A DNA stretch of 64,000 nucleotides from Paenibacillus antri (GTDB taxonomy: Bacteria; Bacillota; Bacilli; Paenibacillales; YIM-B00363): contig NZ_VCIW01000003.1 in NCBI RefSeq assembly GCF_005765165.1, positions 186,001-250,000 on the forward strand, written 5' to 3'. The first letter of the stretch is position 1. The number at the start of each line of letters is the position of its first letter. Shown here piece by piece: positions 34,232 through 42,654 of the stretch. The notes below the pieces were generated by a model, which was given only the letters and a program-made list of their open reading frames with translations, was not told the DNA's origin and did no database searches. A program made the translations under genes and the position numbers.

Positions 34232-35704
34232 ATGAAGCAGCTTTGGCGAAATATCGTCATTAAGTTGTGGGGCACCATCATCCTGCTCGTCGCGTTCGTG
34301 CTTTCCCTGCTCGGCGTCTTCCTGCTGCCTTATATCGACATGGAGTTTACGTCCAACTCTTATGAGATCAAGCGGCTGTTCGTCATCATCTGTATCATAG
34401 GGTTTTCGCTGACGACGTTCTTCGCGTTCTTCCTCTCTTCGAAAATTACGCAGCCGTTGCTGCAATTAAAGCGCGCCGCGGACATGATTACGATGGGGCA
34501 CTACGATACGAAGGTCGGAATCCGTTCGAGCGACGAGATCGGTCAGCTGGCGGTAGCGTTCAATCATATGGGCGAGAAGCTGGAAGGCACGATCAGGGAC
34601 CTGAATTACGAAAAGGAACACCTCGCCAGCATCCTCGGCTCCATGACGGACGCCGTCGTGACGTTCGACGCGAGCGGCAAAATCATCTCCTCCAACCCGC
34701 ACGGCGAGACGTTCCTCGCGCTATGGAGGGACCTGATGGAGAACGCCGCGGAGGGGGGGACGGCGTTCCCGCCCGGAAGCGGCGGGAGAAAGCGAATCCC
34801 GCAGCCGCTCGAGGAAGTGTTCGAGGCGGTCGTCGCCGAGGAGAAGGAAGTGACGACGAAGCTGCATGTCGGGGGCGGCGTCTGGTCCGTCGTCATGGCG
34901 CCCCTATATACGTCAGGGACGCTGCGCGGCGCCGTCGCCGTGCTGCGGAACGTGACGGAGGAGGTGCGGCTCGAGAAGCTGCGCAAGGACTTCGTCGCGA
35001 ACGTATCTCATGAGCTGCGGACGCCGCTGTCGATGCTGCAAGGGTACAGCGAAGCGCTGCTCGACGACATCGTCTCGACGCCGGAGGAGCGCCGCGAGCT
35101 GGCGCAGGTCATCCACGACGAATCGCTTCGCATGGGCCGTCTCGTGCAGGACCTGCTCGACTTGGCGCGGCTGGAGACGGGCGTACTCGAGCTGCACGGC
35201 GTCGAGACCGATCTGGCGCCGCTGCTGCAGCGGGTGCACCGCAAATTCGCGGCGCTCGCCCGGGACCGGGGCATCGCGGTTGAGCTCGACACCCCCGGCG
35301 GCGAAGGGGCGCTCGTGCTGGCGCGGGCCGACGAGGATCGGCTCGAGCAGGTGTTCACGAATTTGCTCGACAACGCGATTCGACATACTCCGGAAGGAAA
35401 GCGCATCTTCCTCCGCGCGTCGCGGATCGAGGCCGACAACGGACCTTCGCTTCGAATCGAGGTGGAGGACCAAGGCGACGGCATTCCGGCTGAGGACCTG
35501 CCTTACATCTTCGAGCGGTTTTATAAAGCCGACAAGTCGCGCAAACGGACGTCCGGCACGGGGCTAGGACTTGCGATCGTCAAAAACTTGGTCGACGCCC
35601 ACGAAGGCACTATTCACGCCCGAAGCCGAATCGGACACGGTACGACATTCACCGTCACGCTTCCCGTCGCGCCGAAATCGGTTGCTGTTGAAAAAAGAAG
35701 ATAA
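34232..35704 (+). CDS. resE: Sensor histidine kinase ResE
   Basis: Membrane kinase partner of ResD. 490 residues: two membrane helices (about 9-30 and 47-72), HAMP domain (about 72-125), a PAS-like segment (about 130-240), the phosphorylated histidine in NVSHELRTPLSMLQGYSEAL, and ATPase motifs NLLDNAIRHTPEG, VEDQGDGI and GTGLGLAIVKNLV. The external loop between the helices is short, so it likely senses at the membrane or in the cytosol. Confidence 0.94.
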   Translation: MKQLWRNIVIKLWGTIILLVAFVLSLLGVFLLPYIDMEFTSNSYEIKRLFVIICIIGFSLTTFFAFFLSSKITQPLLQLKRAADMITMGHYDTKVGIRSSDEIGQLAVAFNHMGEKLEGTIRDLNYEKEHLASILGSMTDAVVTFDASGKIISSNPHGETFLALWRDLMENAAEGGTAFPPGSGGRKRIPQPLEEVFEAVVAEEKEVTTKLHVGGGVWSVVMAPLYTSGTLRGAVAVLRNVTEEVRLEKLRKDFVANVSHELRTPLSMLQGYSEALLDDIVSTPEERRELAQVIHDESLRMGRLVQDLLDLARLETGVLELHGVETDLAPLLQRVHRKFAALARDRGIAVELDTPGGEGALVLARADEDRLEQVFTNLLDNAIRHTPEGKRIFLRASRIEADNGPSLRIEVEDQGDGIPAEDLPYIFERFYKADKSRKRTSGTGLGLAIVKNLVDAHEGTIHARSRIGHGTTFTVTLPVAPKSVAVEKRR

Positions 35705-35736
35705 TTCTTGTTGTTCGTGGAACACTTGTCGATGGA

Positions 35737-35761
35737 GGGATCGCCCGAGGAGGGCGATCCC
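35737..35761 (+). terminator. Terminator after resE
   Basis: A perfect 10-bp stem (35737-35746 with 35752-35761) and 5-base loop, followed by TTCTTTG. Confidence 0.75.
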
Positions 35762-35830
35762 TTCTTTGCGTCCTTGCACTTTCGACGTCAACGACGTGTA
35801 ACCGGAGGCGACCGGCTAAACCCTTGATGG

Positions 35831-35900
35831 CCTGCGATAGTGCAACTTCTGCACCATGCCTGTGCAAAAAGAGTACAATACGTGTGCAAGTGAGGGGAAG
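35831..35900. repeat. Intergenic direct repeat, copy A (70 bp)
   Basis: First of two 70-base copies in the resE-serA gap (35705-36107). Each contains several TGCA/GTGC blocks in both orientations, for example GATAGTGCA, GCACCATGCC and GTGCAAAAAGAG, so it can fold into small hairpins. No credible gene lies here. Confidence 0.8.
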
Positions 35901-35936
35901 CTGAGGGTGGAGAACATCGTAAGCCATCGGTAATTA

Positions 35937-36006
35937 CCTGCGATAGTGCAGGTTTCGCACCATGCCAGTGCAAAAAGAGCACAAGACGTGTGCAAATGAG
36001 AGGAAG
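35937..36006. repeat. Intergenic direct repeat, copy B (70 bp)
   Basis: Second copy, 106 bases after the first; by hand alignment 61 of 70 positions are identical to copy A without gaps. Six differences cluster in two patches, and some changes preserve pairing (GTGCAAAAAGAGCAC here pairs perfectly at its ends). Confidence 0.8.
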
Positions 36007-36040
36007 AGCAGAGCGGGAGGGAGATGGGAGGAGTCCGCGA

Positions 36041-36073
36041 AAAAACACCGGTCGGGAGCGTCCCGACCGGTGT
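36041..36073 (-). terminator. Terminator of serA (minus strand)
   Basis: A perfect 13-bp stem (36045-36057 with 36061-36073), 3-base loop. On the minus strand it is followed by TTTTT (A run 36041-36045), 35 bases past the serA stop. Confidence 0.88.
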
Positions 36074-36107
36074 CGCATGCGGCGCTAAGCCGCAGTATTT
36101 TCCGTCA

Positions 36108-37697
36108 TTACAACGTAATTTCGATCGCGTCCGTCAAATCCGGCAGCTTCTTCAGCTCGTCGATGACGGCCTTCGGCGCCGGCTTGTCGATCGTGAGCAC
36201 CATGATCGCGGAGCCGCCGACGACCTTCCGGCCGACCTGCATCGTCGCGATATTGACGTCGTTGACGCCGAGCAGCGTGCCGACGCGGCCGATGATGCCG
36301 GGCTTGTCCGTGTGCGAGATGAGCAGCAGGTGGCCTTCCGGCGGAATGTCGACCGGGTACGGATCGATCTGTACGATCCGGGCGCCGTAGCCGTTGAGCA
36401 GCGTGCCCGCGGCCGAATGCTTCCCTTCGCGGGTGCGAATCGTTACGGAGATCAAGTTCGTGAAGCCTTTGGCCGCCGTCGACTTCTGCGTGATCACTTC
36501 GACGCCGCGCGTCTTCGCGAGGTGGAAGGAGCTGACGATGTTGACCTGCTCCTTGTCGAGGTGATGCGATAGAATGCCGGTCAGGATGTAGCGCGTCAGC
36601 GGCGTCGTGTCGACGTCCGACAAGTCCCCGGAGTAGCTGACTTGTACTTCGTTAATGGCGCCTTCCGCAAGCTGCGCGAGGAACGAGCCGAGCTTCGTGC
36701 CGAGTTCGAAGTACGGCTCGAGCTTCGCTCGCACGGCCGGCGGGATCGGCGGCATGTTGACCGCGTTCTGGAACGCTTCGCCGCGCAAAATATGGAGCAC
36801 CTGCTCGGAGACGTCGATCGCGACGTTCTCTTGCGCTTCGATCGTAGAAGCGCCGAGATGCGGCGTCACGATGATCTTCGGGTGCGTCAGGAACGGATGG
36901 TCCGGCTTCGGCGGCTCCTCCTCGAAAACATCGAACGCGGCGCCGGCGACGATGCCTTCGTCGATCGCTTCCTTCAGCGCCATCTCGTCGATGATGCCGC
37001 CGCGCGCGCAGTTAATGATGCGCATACCGCGCTTCATCACGTCGAATTGCGGCTTCGCGATCATGTGATGCGTCTCGTTCGTGAGCGGCGTGTGCACCGT
37101 CATGAAGTCCGCCTGGCGGATGATCTCGTCGACGGAGCCGAGGCGCACGCCCATCTTCTCGGCGCGGTCCTCGGACAAGAACGGGTCGTAGCCGATGACT
37201 TCCATCCCGAACGCCTTCGCGCGTTTCGCCACTTCGGAGCCGATGCGGCCCATGCCGAGGACGCCGAGCACTTTGTTCCGCAGCTCTACGCCGAGGAACG
37301 ACTTGCGATCCCACACGCCTTCGACCGTCTTGCGGTACGCCTGCGGGATGTGGCGGGCGAGCGCCATCATCATGGCGAAGGTATGCTCGCACGTCGTAAT
37401 CGTGTTGCCGTCCGGCGCGTTGATGACGATGACGCCTCGCTTGGTGGCTGCGTCCAGATCGATATTATCGACGCCGACGCCGGCGCGGCCGACGACCTTC
37501 AGGCGCGCGCCCGCGGCGAGAATGCGCTCCGTAACTCGCGTCTGGCTGCGCACGAGCAGCGCGTCGTATTCGCCGATGATGGCGACGAGCTCGTCCTCCG
37601 ACAGGCCGGTCTTTTTCTCTACGGCAATGTCGGCTGCGTCCGTCAGCTGCTGCAGACCCAAATCGCTGATCGGATCCGAAACTAAAACTTTAAGCAT
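36108..37697 (-). CDS. serA: D-3-phosphoglycerate dehydrogenase
   Basis: First step of serine synthesis, 3-phosphoglycerate to 3-phosphohydroxypyruvate. 529 residues: NAD-binding domain with GMGRIGSEVAKRAKAFG, catalytic residues in NCARGGIIDE and the late histidine in TPHLGASTIEAQE, then an intervening regulatory domain (about 320-450) and a C-terminal ACT domain (LLISHTDKPGIIGRVGTLLG). The start ATG follows AGAAGGG. The frame remains open upstream through the T-box leader, which is not translated. Regulated by the leader at 37737-38042. Confidence 0.95.
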   Translation of the reverse strand: MLKVLVSDPISDLGLQQLTDAADIAVEKKTGLSEDELVAIIGEYDALLVRSQTRVTERILAAGARLKVVGRAGVGVDNIDLDAATKRGVIVINAPDGNTITTCEHTFAMMMALARHIPQAYRKTVEGVWDRKSFLGVELRNKVLGVLGMGRIGSEVAKRAKAFGMEVIGYDPFLSEDRAEKMGVRLGSVDEIIRQADFMTVHTPLTNETHHMIAKPQFDVMKRGMRIINCARGGIIDEMALKEAIDEGIVAGAAFDVFEEEPPKPDHPFLTHPKIIVTPHLGASTIEAQENVAIDVSEQVLHILRGEAFQNAVNMPPIPPAVRAKLEPYFELGTKLGSFLAQLAEGAINEVQVSYSGDLSDVDTTPLTRYILTGILSHHLDKEQVNIVSSFHLAKTRGVEVITQKSTAAKGFTNLISVTIRTREGKHSAAGTLLNGYGARIVQIDPYPVDIPPEGHLLLISHTDKPGIIGRVGTLLGVNDVNIATMQVGRKVVGGSAIMVLTIDKPAPKAVIDELKKLPDLTDAIEITL

Positions 37698-37736
37698 GGT
37701 CCCTTCTTCTCCTCTCGAAAATGGAAAAATGGAAAA

Positions 37737-38042
37737 CAAAAAACTCTCGACGCTCATACGGATGCCGTATGAAGGGACGAGAGAATCGTTTCGTGGTACC
37801 ACCCTACTTCGCCGCCTGTTCGCACCTGCGGCCTCGGTCGGTCTTAAATAAGACCCGGAAAGGTAACGGCTTCCGATTCGCCGGCCGCGTCTACTGATCC
37901 GCATCGAAGGGACGTTCAAGCAGCAACTCCGGAGCGCTGAAGACATATCGCGTTCGCCGATTTCCACCGACCATCGGCTCTCTGAGGAACGCGCGCGATG
38001 TCTCTTCTCCATCATCGTCTTTTATTCGTCTGTTAACACTTG
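37737..38042 (-). promoter_or_regulatory. T-box leader upstream of serA
   Basis: On the minus strand the leader contains the T-box core AGGGTGGTACCACG (plus coordinates 37792-37805). It is followed by a terminator hairpin (CTCTCG ... CGAGAG around 37744-37784) and a T run at 37737-37743. The 5' part folds as stem I, with AGAGA-type and GGTGGAAA motifs. A UCC (serine) triplet at 37910-37912 is a candidate specifier, but I could not settle the specifier loop. Uncharged tRNA-Ser would be expected to turn serA on. Confidence 0.88.
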
Positions 38043-38048
38043 CAAAAT

Positions 38049-38077
38049 AATGTAACATGGCGTGATAGTCGTGTCAA
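38049..38077 (-). promoter_or_regulatory. Sigma-A promoter of the serA leader
   Basis: On the minus strand: TTGACA (38072-38077), 17-base spacer, TACATT (38049-38054). Perfect -35 and good -10. Confidence 0.85.
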
Positions 38078-38102
38078 TATGAAAAGCGCGGCGAGGATGA
38101 GG

Positions 38103-38108
38103 TATAAT
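38103..38108 (+). promoter_or_regulatory. -10 element of the rhodanese gene
   Basis: TATAAT at 38103-38108, 45 bases before the rhodanese start; the -35 region is poor. Divergent from the serA promoter. Confidence 0.45.
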
Positions 38109-38152
38109 AATTTGAATGCAACCATGCGAAGCCTGTCTAAGGGGGAGGACCC

Positions 38153-38479
38153 ATGTCGAATTACGAACATATCTCGCCGGGCGAATTTTTACGTTTGTAC
38201 GATCGCGGCGAATTGAAAAACGGCCTCGTCATCGATGTACGAGAGCCGTTCGAATGGGATTATTATCATTTGGACGGGACGACCTTGATGCCGCTGCAGA
38301 CGATTCCGGCTTCGCTCGGTCGACTGCCGTCGGATCGGAAGATCTACGTCGTCTGCGCCCACGGCGTTCGCAGCGAATACGCGTGTCGTTATCTCGCGGA
38401 GCAAGGGTACGAGGACGTCGTCAACGTCATCGGCGGCATGGCCGCGCTGGCGGCGGCGCGCGGCTTCGCTTACGATTAA
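38153..38479 (+). CDS. Rhodanese-like domain protein
   Basis: A 108-residue single-domain rhodanese, probably a sulfur carrier or sulfurtransferase. The active-site loop is C68AHGVRS, preceded by VIDVREPFEWDYYHLDGT and followed by GYEDVVNVIGGM. Ribosome-binding site GGGGGAGG. The physiological sulfur acceptor is unknown. Confidence 0.9.
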   Translation: MSNYEHISPGEFLRLYDRGELKNGLVIDVREPFEWDYYHLDGTTLMPLQTIPASLGRLPSDRKIYVVCAHGVRSEYACRYLAEQGYEDVVNVIGGMAALAAARGFAYD

Positions 38480-39387
38480 TAGAAGAACGGAAGCTGAGGC
38501 AGCTTCTCGCCTTCGTAATGCTTCTCCTTCGACCGGAAGAAGTCGTTGCTTCGCACGGCGCCGGTCGAAAGGAGCATCTCGACGGCGGAGCGCAAATCTC
38601 CGAGCTGCAGCTGGCCGATTCTGCCTTCCGCGTCGAGATCGTCGATTCGGGCGGCGACGTCCTGCGGATAGAACGGAGAGAACGCGCCGGCGGCGGACAG
38701 CGCGCGGGCGAGAAACACGTTCTTGCCGTTCAGCGGCAGCTTGCGCCATTCCTCGAACGTCAAGTTGTCCTTCGTGATCGCGTCGGCGCCGACCAGACCC
38801 GGTTCGTTCGCCTCGTTCCACTTCCATATCGATTCGTAGTATTGCGCTTGGGCGGTCAAGGCGAAGCCGGCCGCTTCGGCGACGTACGGGTCCTGCCGCA
38901 TCGTCTCCGCGAGCGCCGCGCCGTCCGGTCCGTTCTGCAGCCGATCGGTCGCTTCCGCGAATAATGTAAGGCTCTTCAGATAGTTCGCTTGCGACTCGCG
39001 CAACAGCGGGGACACCTCTGGGATCGTCGTAGGTTTGATTTCGCCGGCGTGTTCCCGGGCGAGACGCCCGAGCTCCTTCAACAGCGCGTCGGCGTCCGTG
39101 GAGCTTCCGCCGGCTCCGATCGTCTCCGAATGCCGGAACCACGTGTCTTGAAACTCTCGGAACGGAAGCAGCACGGTGTGGTAGAATGAAACGAGCTGCT
39201 GTTGGTGGTACGATACGTTGTTCTGATTTTTCTCGTCGGTCAATTCCGCGATCATCGCTTGGTATTTCGCGTCGGTTTGCTCCTTGCCGGTCTGCAGACC
39301 GAAGAAGAAAGCTCCGACGCCGACGACCAGCGCGAAGATGAATCCGAGCGCCATCATGATGTCGAACTTTGTCAATTTTTTATCCAT
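38476..39387 (-). CDS. Membrane-anchored hypothetical protein
   Basis: A 303-residue protein not assigned to a family. One N-terminal membrane helix (about 12-30, ALGFIFALVVGVGAFFFGL) follows a short basic cytosolic start. It leads to a helical, Gln/Glu-rich extracytoplasmic domain (LTDEKNQNNVSYHQQQLVSFYH) with coiled-coil character near 45-75. Starts behind AGAGGGG. It runs convergent to the rhodanese gene and overlaps it by four bases. Confidence 0.72.
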   Translation of the reverse strand: MDKKLTKFDIMMALGFIFALVVGVGAFFFGLQTGKEQTDAKYQAMIAELTDEKNQNNVSYHQQQLVSFYHTVLLPFREFQDTWFRHSETIGAGGSSTDADALLKELGRLAREHAGEIKPTTIPEVSPLLRESQANYLKSLTLFAEATDRLQNGPDGAALAETMRQDPYVAEAAGFALTAQAQYYESIWKWNEANEPGLVGADAITKDNLTFEEWRKLPLNGKNVFLARALSAAGAFSPFYPQDVAARIDDLDAEGRIGQLQLGDLRSAVEMLLSTGAVRSNDFFRSKEKHYEGEKLPQLPFFY

Positions 39388-39461
39388 AAGAACCCCTCTG
39401 CCTTCCGTGGCGATTACTGTTTCAGTATAGGGGATAAGCGGCCAAAAGGGAATTGTTGACT

Positions 39462-40064
39462 ATGAAAAAATACGACTTCAAAAAATGGAAACAGGTCAAA
39501 TTTCAGAAAGTCGACATGTCGAAGCTTGACGATCGAACGCTCTTGCTGAACGTCTATTTAACGCAGGCGCTAACCTTGCTTCTAGGGGCCGTTCTGCTGT
39601 GGATTCAGGGGCGAACCGTATGGGGCGTTCTGGCGCTGCCGTCGGGCTGGACGCCTTGGCTGTGGGGCGCGGCCTTGGCCGTCGTCGTGCTCGCCGCCGA
39701 CGGCGTCTTGTCCCGATTCGTGCCGGAGGACGTGACGGACGACGGCGGAATCAACGACATGCTGTTCCGAACGCGCCCGGTTTGGCACATTGTCCTCTTG
39801 TCATTCGTCGTGGCCGTGTGCGAAGAGGTGCTGTTTCGAGGGGCCGTGCAGCATTGGATGGGGCCTTATTGGACGAGCATTCTGTTCGCCGTCGTCCACG
39901 TTCGATATTTAAAGCATTGGCTGATGACGGGCATCGTCTTCTCCATCTCTTACGGCCTCGGCTACGTCGCCGTCCGGACGGGCACGTTATGGACGCCGAT
40001 CGCCGCGCATTTTATCATCGATCTCGTGATGGGACTCATTATTCGGTATCGGAGGGCGGAATGA
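39462..40064 (+). CDS. CPBP (CAAX-type) intramembrane protease
   Basis: A 200-residue membrane protein with about five helices and the Abi/CPBP metalloprotease motifs: EEVLFRG (glutamate pair and arginine), a histidine in FAVVHVRYLKHW, and TPIAAHFIIDLVMG. Likely an intramembrane protease of unknown substrate. I chose the ATG at 39462; an upstream TTG at 39453 is also in frame. Confidence 0.87.
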   Translation: MKKYDFKKWKQVKFQKVDMSKLDDRTLLLNVYLTQALTLLLGAVLLWIQGRTVWGVLALPSGWTPWLWGAALAVVVLAADGVLSRFVPEDVTDDGGINDMLFRTRPVWHIVLLSFVVAVCEEVLFRGAVQHWMGPYWTSILFAVVHVRYLKHWLMTGIVFSISYGLGYVAVRTGTLWTPIAAHFIIDLVMGLIIRYRRAE

Positions 40065-40065
40065 C

Positions 40066-40251
40066 GTGACGAACTATTCGTCGAATGCGGATCGGGACGA
40101 AAAGAAAACGGACGGACCGCTTCCGCCGAGAAGCAAGCTCCATCCGTCCAATAAACTGAAGATGACTCGATTGTTCTACCATTTCCTCGTCGTATGCTTC
40201 TTGCTGTTGACGGCCGGACTCGTCTTATGGGGCGTTCAATTTTTGGAATAA
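40066..40251 (+). CDS. Small single-pass membrane protein
   Basis: A 61-residue product: charged, polar N-terminal half and one C-terminal membrane helix (FYHFLVVCFLLLTAGLVLWG). GTG start with a good GGAGGGCGGA site and immediate proximity to the CPBP gene argue that it is real and cotranscribed. Overlaps the convergent deacetylase gene by 16 bases. Function unknown. Confidence 0.6.
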   Translation: MTNYSSNADRDEKKTDGPLPPRSKLHPSNKLKMTRLFYHFLVVCFLLLTAGLVLWGVQFLE

Positions 40252-41132
40252 TCCGGGTCGATCCGGTCCGGATCCAGGAAGCCGTATTCGCGCCGTTCCA
40301 GCTCGGTCAGCAGCTCGTCGAGCGCTTCCTCCGTCCAAGCGAGCTCGTGCATCAAGATGTTGCTGCCCGGGTGGAGCTGCTCCAGCACGCTGTCGATGAC
40401 CTTGCGAGGTTCGTCGTACCCCTTCTCCCAGTCGCGGGAGCCGTTCGACCAGGTCATGTATAACATCCCCGCATCCTTCGCTTTCTTCTTCACGGCGTCC
40501 CCGCCGGAGCCGAACGGCGGCCGGAAGAACGCCGGCGCCTCGCCGACGATGTCCCGCACGAGCGCTTGAACGTCGTCGATCTGCTTCTCCATGCGCTCCT
40601 GCGTCTCTTTCTTCAAGTCGATATGATCCCAGCCGTGATTGCCGATCGTCTGGCCGCGCTCATGGATCAGCTTTACGAGCTCGGGCTTCTTCTCGGCGCG
40701 ATAGCCGTTCAGGAAGAAGATCGCCTTCGCCTGATGACGCTCCAACGTGTCGAGCATCGACGTCAGCGTCGCCTCGTCCTTCGGTCCGTCGTCGAACGTC
40801 AGCAGAACGACTTTCTTCGGATCAGCGGATTCGTCCTTCGGACGAAGGATGTAGCTTCCGTCCATATAATAATCTTTCTCGACGGGCGGCGCTTCGGCCT
40901 CGGGCGCCGGGTCGGGCTTCGGCTGCGGCGCCGATTGCGGCGGCTGCGCCGGCCCCGCCTCTCCCGGATCGGCGTCGCCCTCGGGAGGGGCGACTGGGGC
41001 CGGGGCCGTCGTCTCGACCGGCGGCGGGGAGGCGTCCGGAGCGGCGCCTTCGCCGACGCTTCCGCAGCCCGCGAGGGCGGCGACGAGCAGCAGTCCCGCC
41101 GCGATCCGTCCGATGTTTCTCATGCGTAGCAT
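40236..41132 (-). CDS. Polysaccharide deacetylase lipoprotein
   Basis: A 298-residue carbohydrate esterase family 4 (NodB) enzyme, probably acting on peptidoglycan or another cell-wall glycan. A lipobox (LAGC23) follows a hydrophobic signal, then a Pro/Ala/Glu-rich linker (about 33-85). The catalytic domain shows TFDDGPKD (metal and base), NHGWDH, and RPPFGSGG. The start ATG at 41132 follows GCAGGAGTG; a downstream ATG at 41123 is possible. Confidence 0.92.
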   Translation of the reverse strand: MLRMRNIGRIAAGLLLVAALAGCGSVGEGAAPDASPPPVETTAPAPVAPPEGDADPGEAGPAQPPQSAPQPKPDPAPEAEAPPVEKDYYMDGSYILRPKDESADPKKVVLLTFDDGPKDEATLTSMLDTLERHQAKAIFFLNGYRAEKKPELVKLIHERGQTIGNHGWDHIDLKKETQERMEKQIDDVQALVRDIVGEAPAFFRPPFGSGGDAVKKKAKDAGMLYMTWSNGSRDWEKGYDEPRKVIDSVLEQLHPGSNILMHELAWTEEALDELLTELERREYGFLDPDRIDPDYSKN

Positions 41133-41288
41133 CACACTCCTGCAGTCTGTTCGTCGTTCGTTTCGCACATTGTAGCATGCCCGCGGCAGATAAGGTACCC
41201 GCCGGTTTCCCTTATTTTCATCAGCATGAATCGGCGCGGCCCGAGACAAAATAGGGCTGTAGTTATTTTTGAAATGGAGGGATTTCCG

Positions 41289-41687
41289 TTGAGAATGAGC
41301 GGGATCGTGGTCGGCGGATTGCTTGGGGCGGCCGCCGCAATGTATTTCAGCCGCAACAACCGGACGTTCAGTTTCTCGGGCATCAGCTCTGCCACGCAGG
41401 CGTTGGACAGCATGGTCGAGAAGGCGCGCAGCAAGATGATGACGCCCGATAAGCGGTCGTATTACGGCGACAACGCGAGCGGCGCGAACGCGACCTCGAC
41501 GGGCGCGGTGACGTCCGACATGAGCGGTATGACCGGTATGACGGGCATGGGATCGACGAACGCAGCTACGTCTTCCCAGACGACCGGACTCGACCGCGTC
41601 GAGTCGATCGTCAAGCAAGACCCGGCGCTGAAAAGCCAAGTGAACGACATCTTGAGCGAAAGCCGGGACGCATCGACGATACGTTAA
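41289..41687 (+). CDS. Hypothetical protein with N-terminal membrane segment
   Basis: About 132 residues: a short hydrophobic N-terminus (GIVVGGLLGAAAAMYF), a basic stretch, and a low-complexity Ser/Thr/Gly/Met region (SDMSGMTGMTGMGST). TTG at 41289 lies seven bases after GGAGGG; ATG at 41295 is an alternative. The N-terminus resembles YtxH-like small proteins, but the similarity is too weak to name a family. Confidence 0.6.
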   Translation: MRMSGIVVGGLLGAAAAMYFSRNNRTFSFSGISSATQALDSMVEKARSKMMTPDKRSYYGDNASGANATSTGAVTSDMSGMTGMTGMGSTNAATSSQTTGLDRVESIVKQDPALKSQVNDILSESRDASTIR

Positions 41688-41704
41688 GGGAAGCGGCCCG
41701 AAAG

Positions 41705-41736
41705 CCGCCGGAGCGCAGAGGCTCCGGCGGTTGTTT
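41705..41736 (+). terminator. Terminator after the hypothetical gene
   Basis: A perfect 10-bp GC stem (41705-41714 with 41721-41730) followed by TTGTTTT. Confidence 0.8.
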
Positions 41737-41907
41737 TGCGTCCGGGAAAAAGGGGGCGTTTACATAGTGCAATCGAGGGAATTTAATGATAACATGGAAG
41801 TACGCGAGACAAGCGAAGCGAAGGCGCTTCACTTTTTCGTTCACCATTCCGAGGTTTGAACATACCTTGGAGTAACCGGATTTTTTCGAATAAAGGAGGA
41901 TCCTGCG

Positions 41908-42507
41908 ATGAAAATCGAGAGGCTAAGCCATGATAAGATTCGGATTTTCCTTACATTCGACGATTTGACGGAGCGGGGCATCCAGAAATACGACATGTGG
42001 CGCGAAATCCCGAAGGTTCACGAGCTGTTCAACGAGTTGATGGACCAAGCCTATTCGGAGCTCGGCTTCGAGACGAACGGCCCGCTCGCCGTCGAAGTGT
42101 TCGCGATGCCGGCGCAAGGCATGGTCGTTATCGTCACCAAAGGAAAACAATCGGAGAAACGCGGTTCGTATCCCGACGAAGACGACGAAGACATGTTCGA
42201 GATGGAAGTGACGCTCGAGGAGAGCGACCTGATCTCATACACCTTCAACGATTTCGAGCACGTCATCTCGGCGGCGAAACGAATCGGACCTCAATATACG
42301 GATGCAGGCGCGCTATACGCCTACCAGAACAAGTGGGTGCTCCAGCTGGAGTACGAAGCGGAGGACGATCGCCGGTTCGACAACCTGATCTCGGTCTTGT
42401 CGGAGTACGGCGAGGCGAACTCCTACACGGACGCCGTTCTTATGGAATACGGCAAAGTCGTCATCGCGGAGGGCGCCATCGGGGTCGTCCGCGCCCAGTT
42501 TGCATAG
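41908..42507 (+). CDS. mecA: ClpC adaptor MecA/YpbH
   Basis: Adaptor protein that delivers substrates to the ClpCP protease. 199 residues: N-terminal substrate-binding domain (MKIERLSHDKIRIFLTFDDL), an acidic linker (PDEDDEDMFEMEV, about 91-103), and the C-terminal ClpC-binding domain ending VIAEGAIGVVRAQFA. Starts behind AAAGGAGG. Its position next to gudB and prsW matches ypbH of B. subtilis, but with a single adaptor visible I use the general name. Confidence 0.9.
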   Translation: MKIERLSHDKIRIFLTFDDLTERGIQKYDMWREIPKVHELFNELMDQAYSELGFETNGPLAVEVFAMPAQGMVVIVTKGKQSEKRGSYPDEDDEDMFEMEVTLEESDLISYTFNDFEHVISAAKRIGPQYTDAGALYAYQNKWVLQLEYEAEDDRRFDNLISVLSEYGEANSYTDAVLMEYGKVVIAEGAIGVVRAQFA

Positions 42508-42527
42508 GTCGTAAGGAACCGGCGAAG

Positions 42528-42572
42528 AAGCATCTTTTGTCAGCCCCCGAGCGGGGCGGAAAGATGCTTTTT
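42528..42572 (+). terminator. Terminator after mecA
   Basis: Stem of 10 bp (42528-42537 with 42560-42569), inner CCCC/GGGG hairpin and T5 run to 42572. Confidence 0.8.
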
Positions 42573-42654
42573 GTCCGTACCGGAATGAACCGGCTTCCGC
42601 CAACGAACAATAGCACGTAGAACGTTCGAGATTACGGCATGCGAGGTGGAGAAC

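Noticed and set aside
35655-36078. Minus-strand frames encoding similar peptides (CTRIVLFLHRHGA and CTRLVLFLHWHGA)
   Set aside because: The similarity comes from the 70-bp DNA repeat, not from duplicated protein. No ribosome-binding sites.
36642-37685. A long plus-strand open frame antisense to serA
   Set aside because: Antisense frame in GC-rich DNA with unnatural Arg/His/Asp composition; serA on the minus strand is certain.
40236-40251. Possible antisense RNA or toxin-antitoxin overlap at the convergent small membrane gene and deacetylase
   Set aside because: A 16-base convergent overlap is ordinary in compact genomes, and the 61-residue protein lacks a type I toxin pattern (no short hydrophobic peptide with adjacent antisense promoter).
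41815-41835. Hairpin GAAGCG/CGCTTC with following T run upstream of mecA
   Set aside because: Only a 6-bp stem, and a better terminator for the preceding gene lies at 41705; not listed as a separate terminator.
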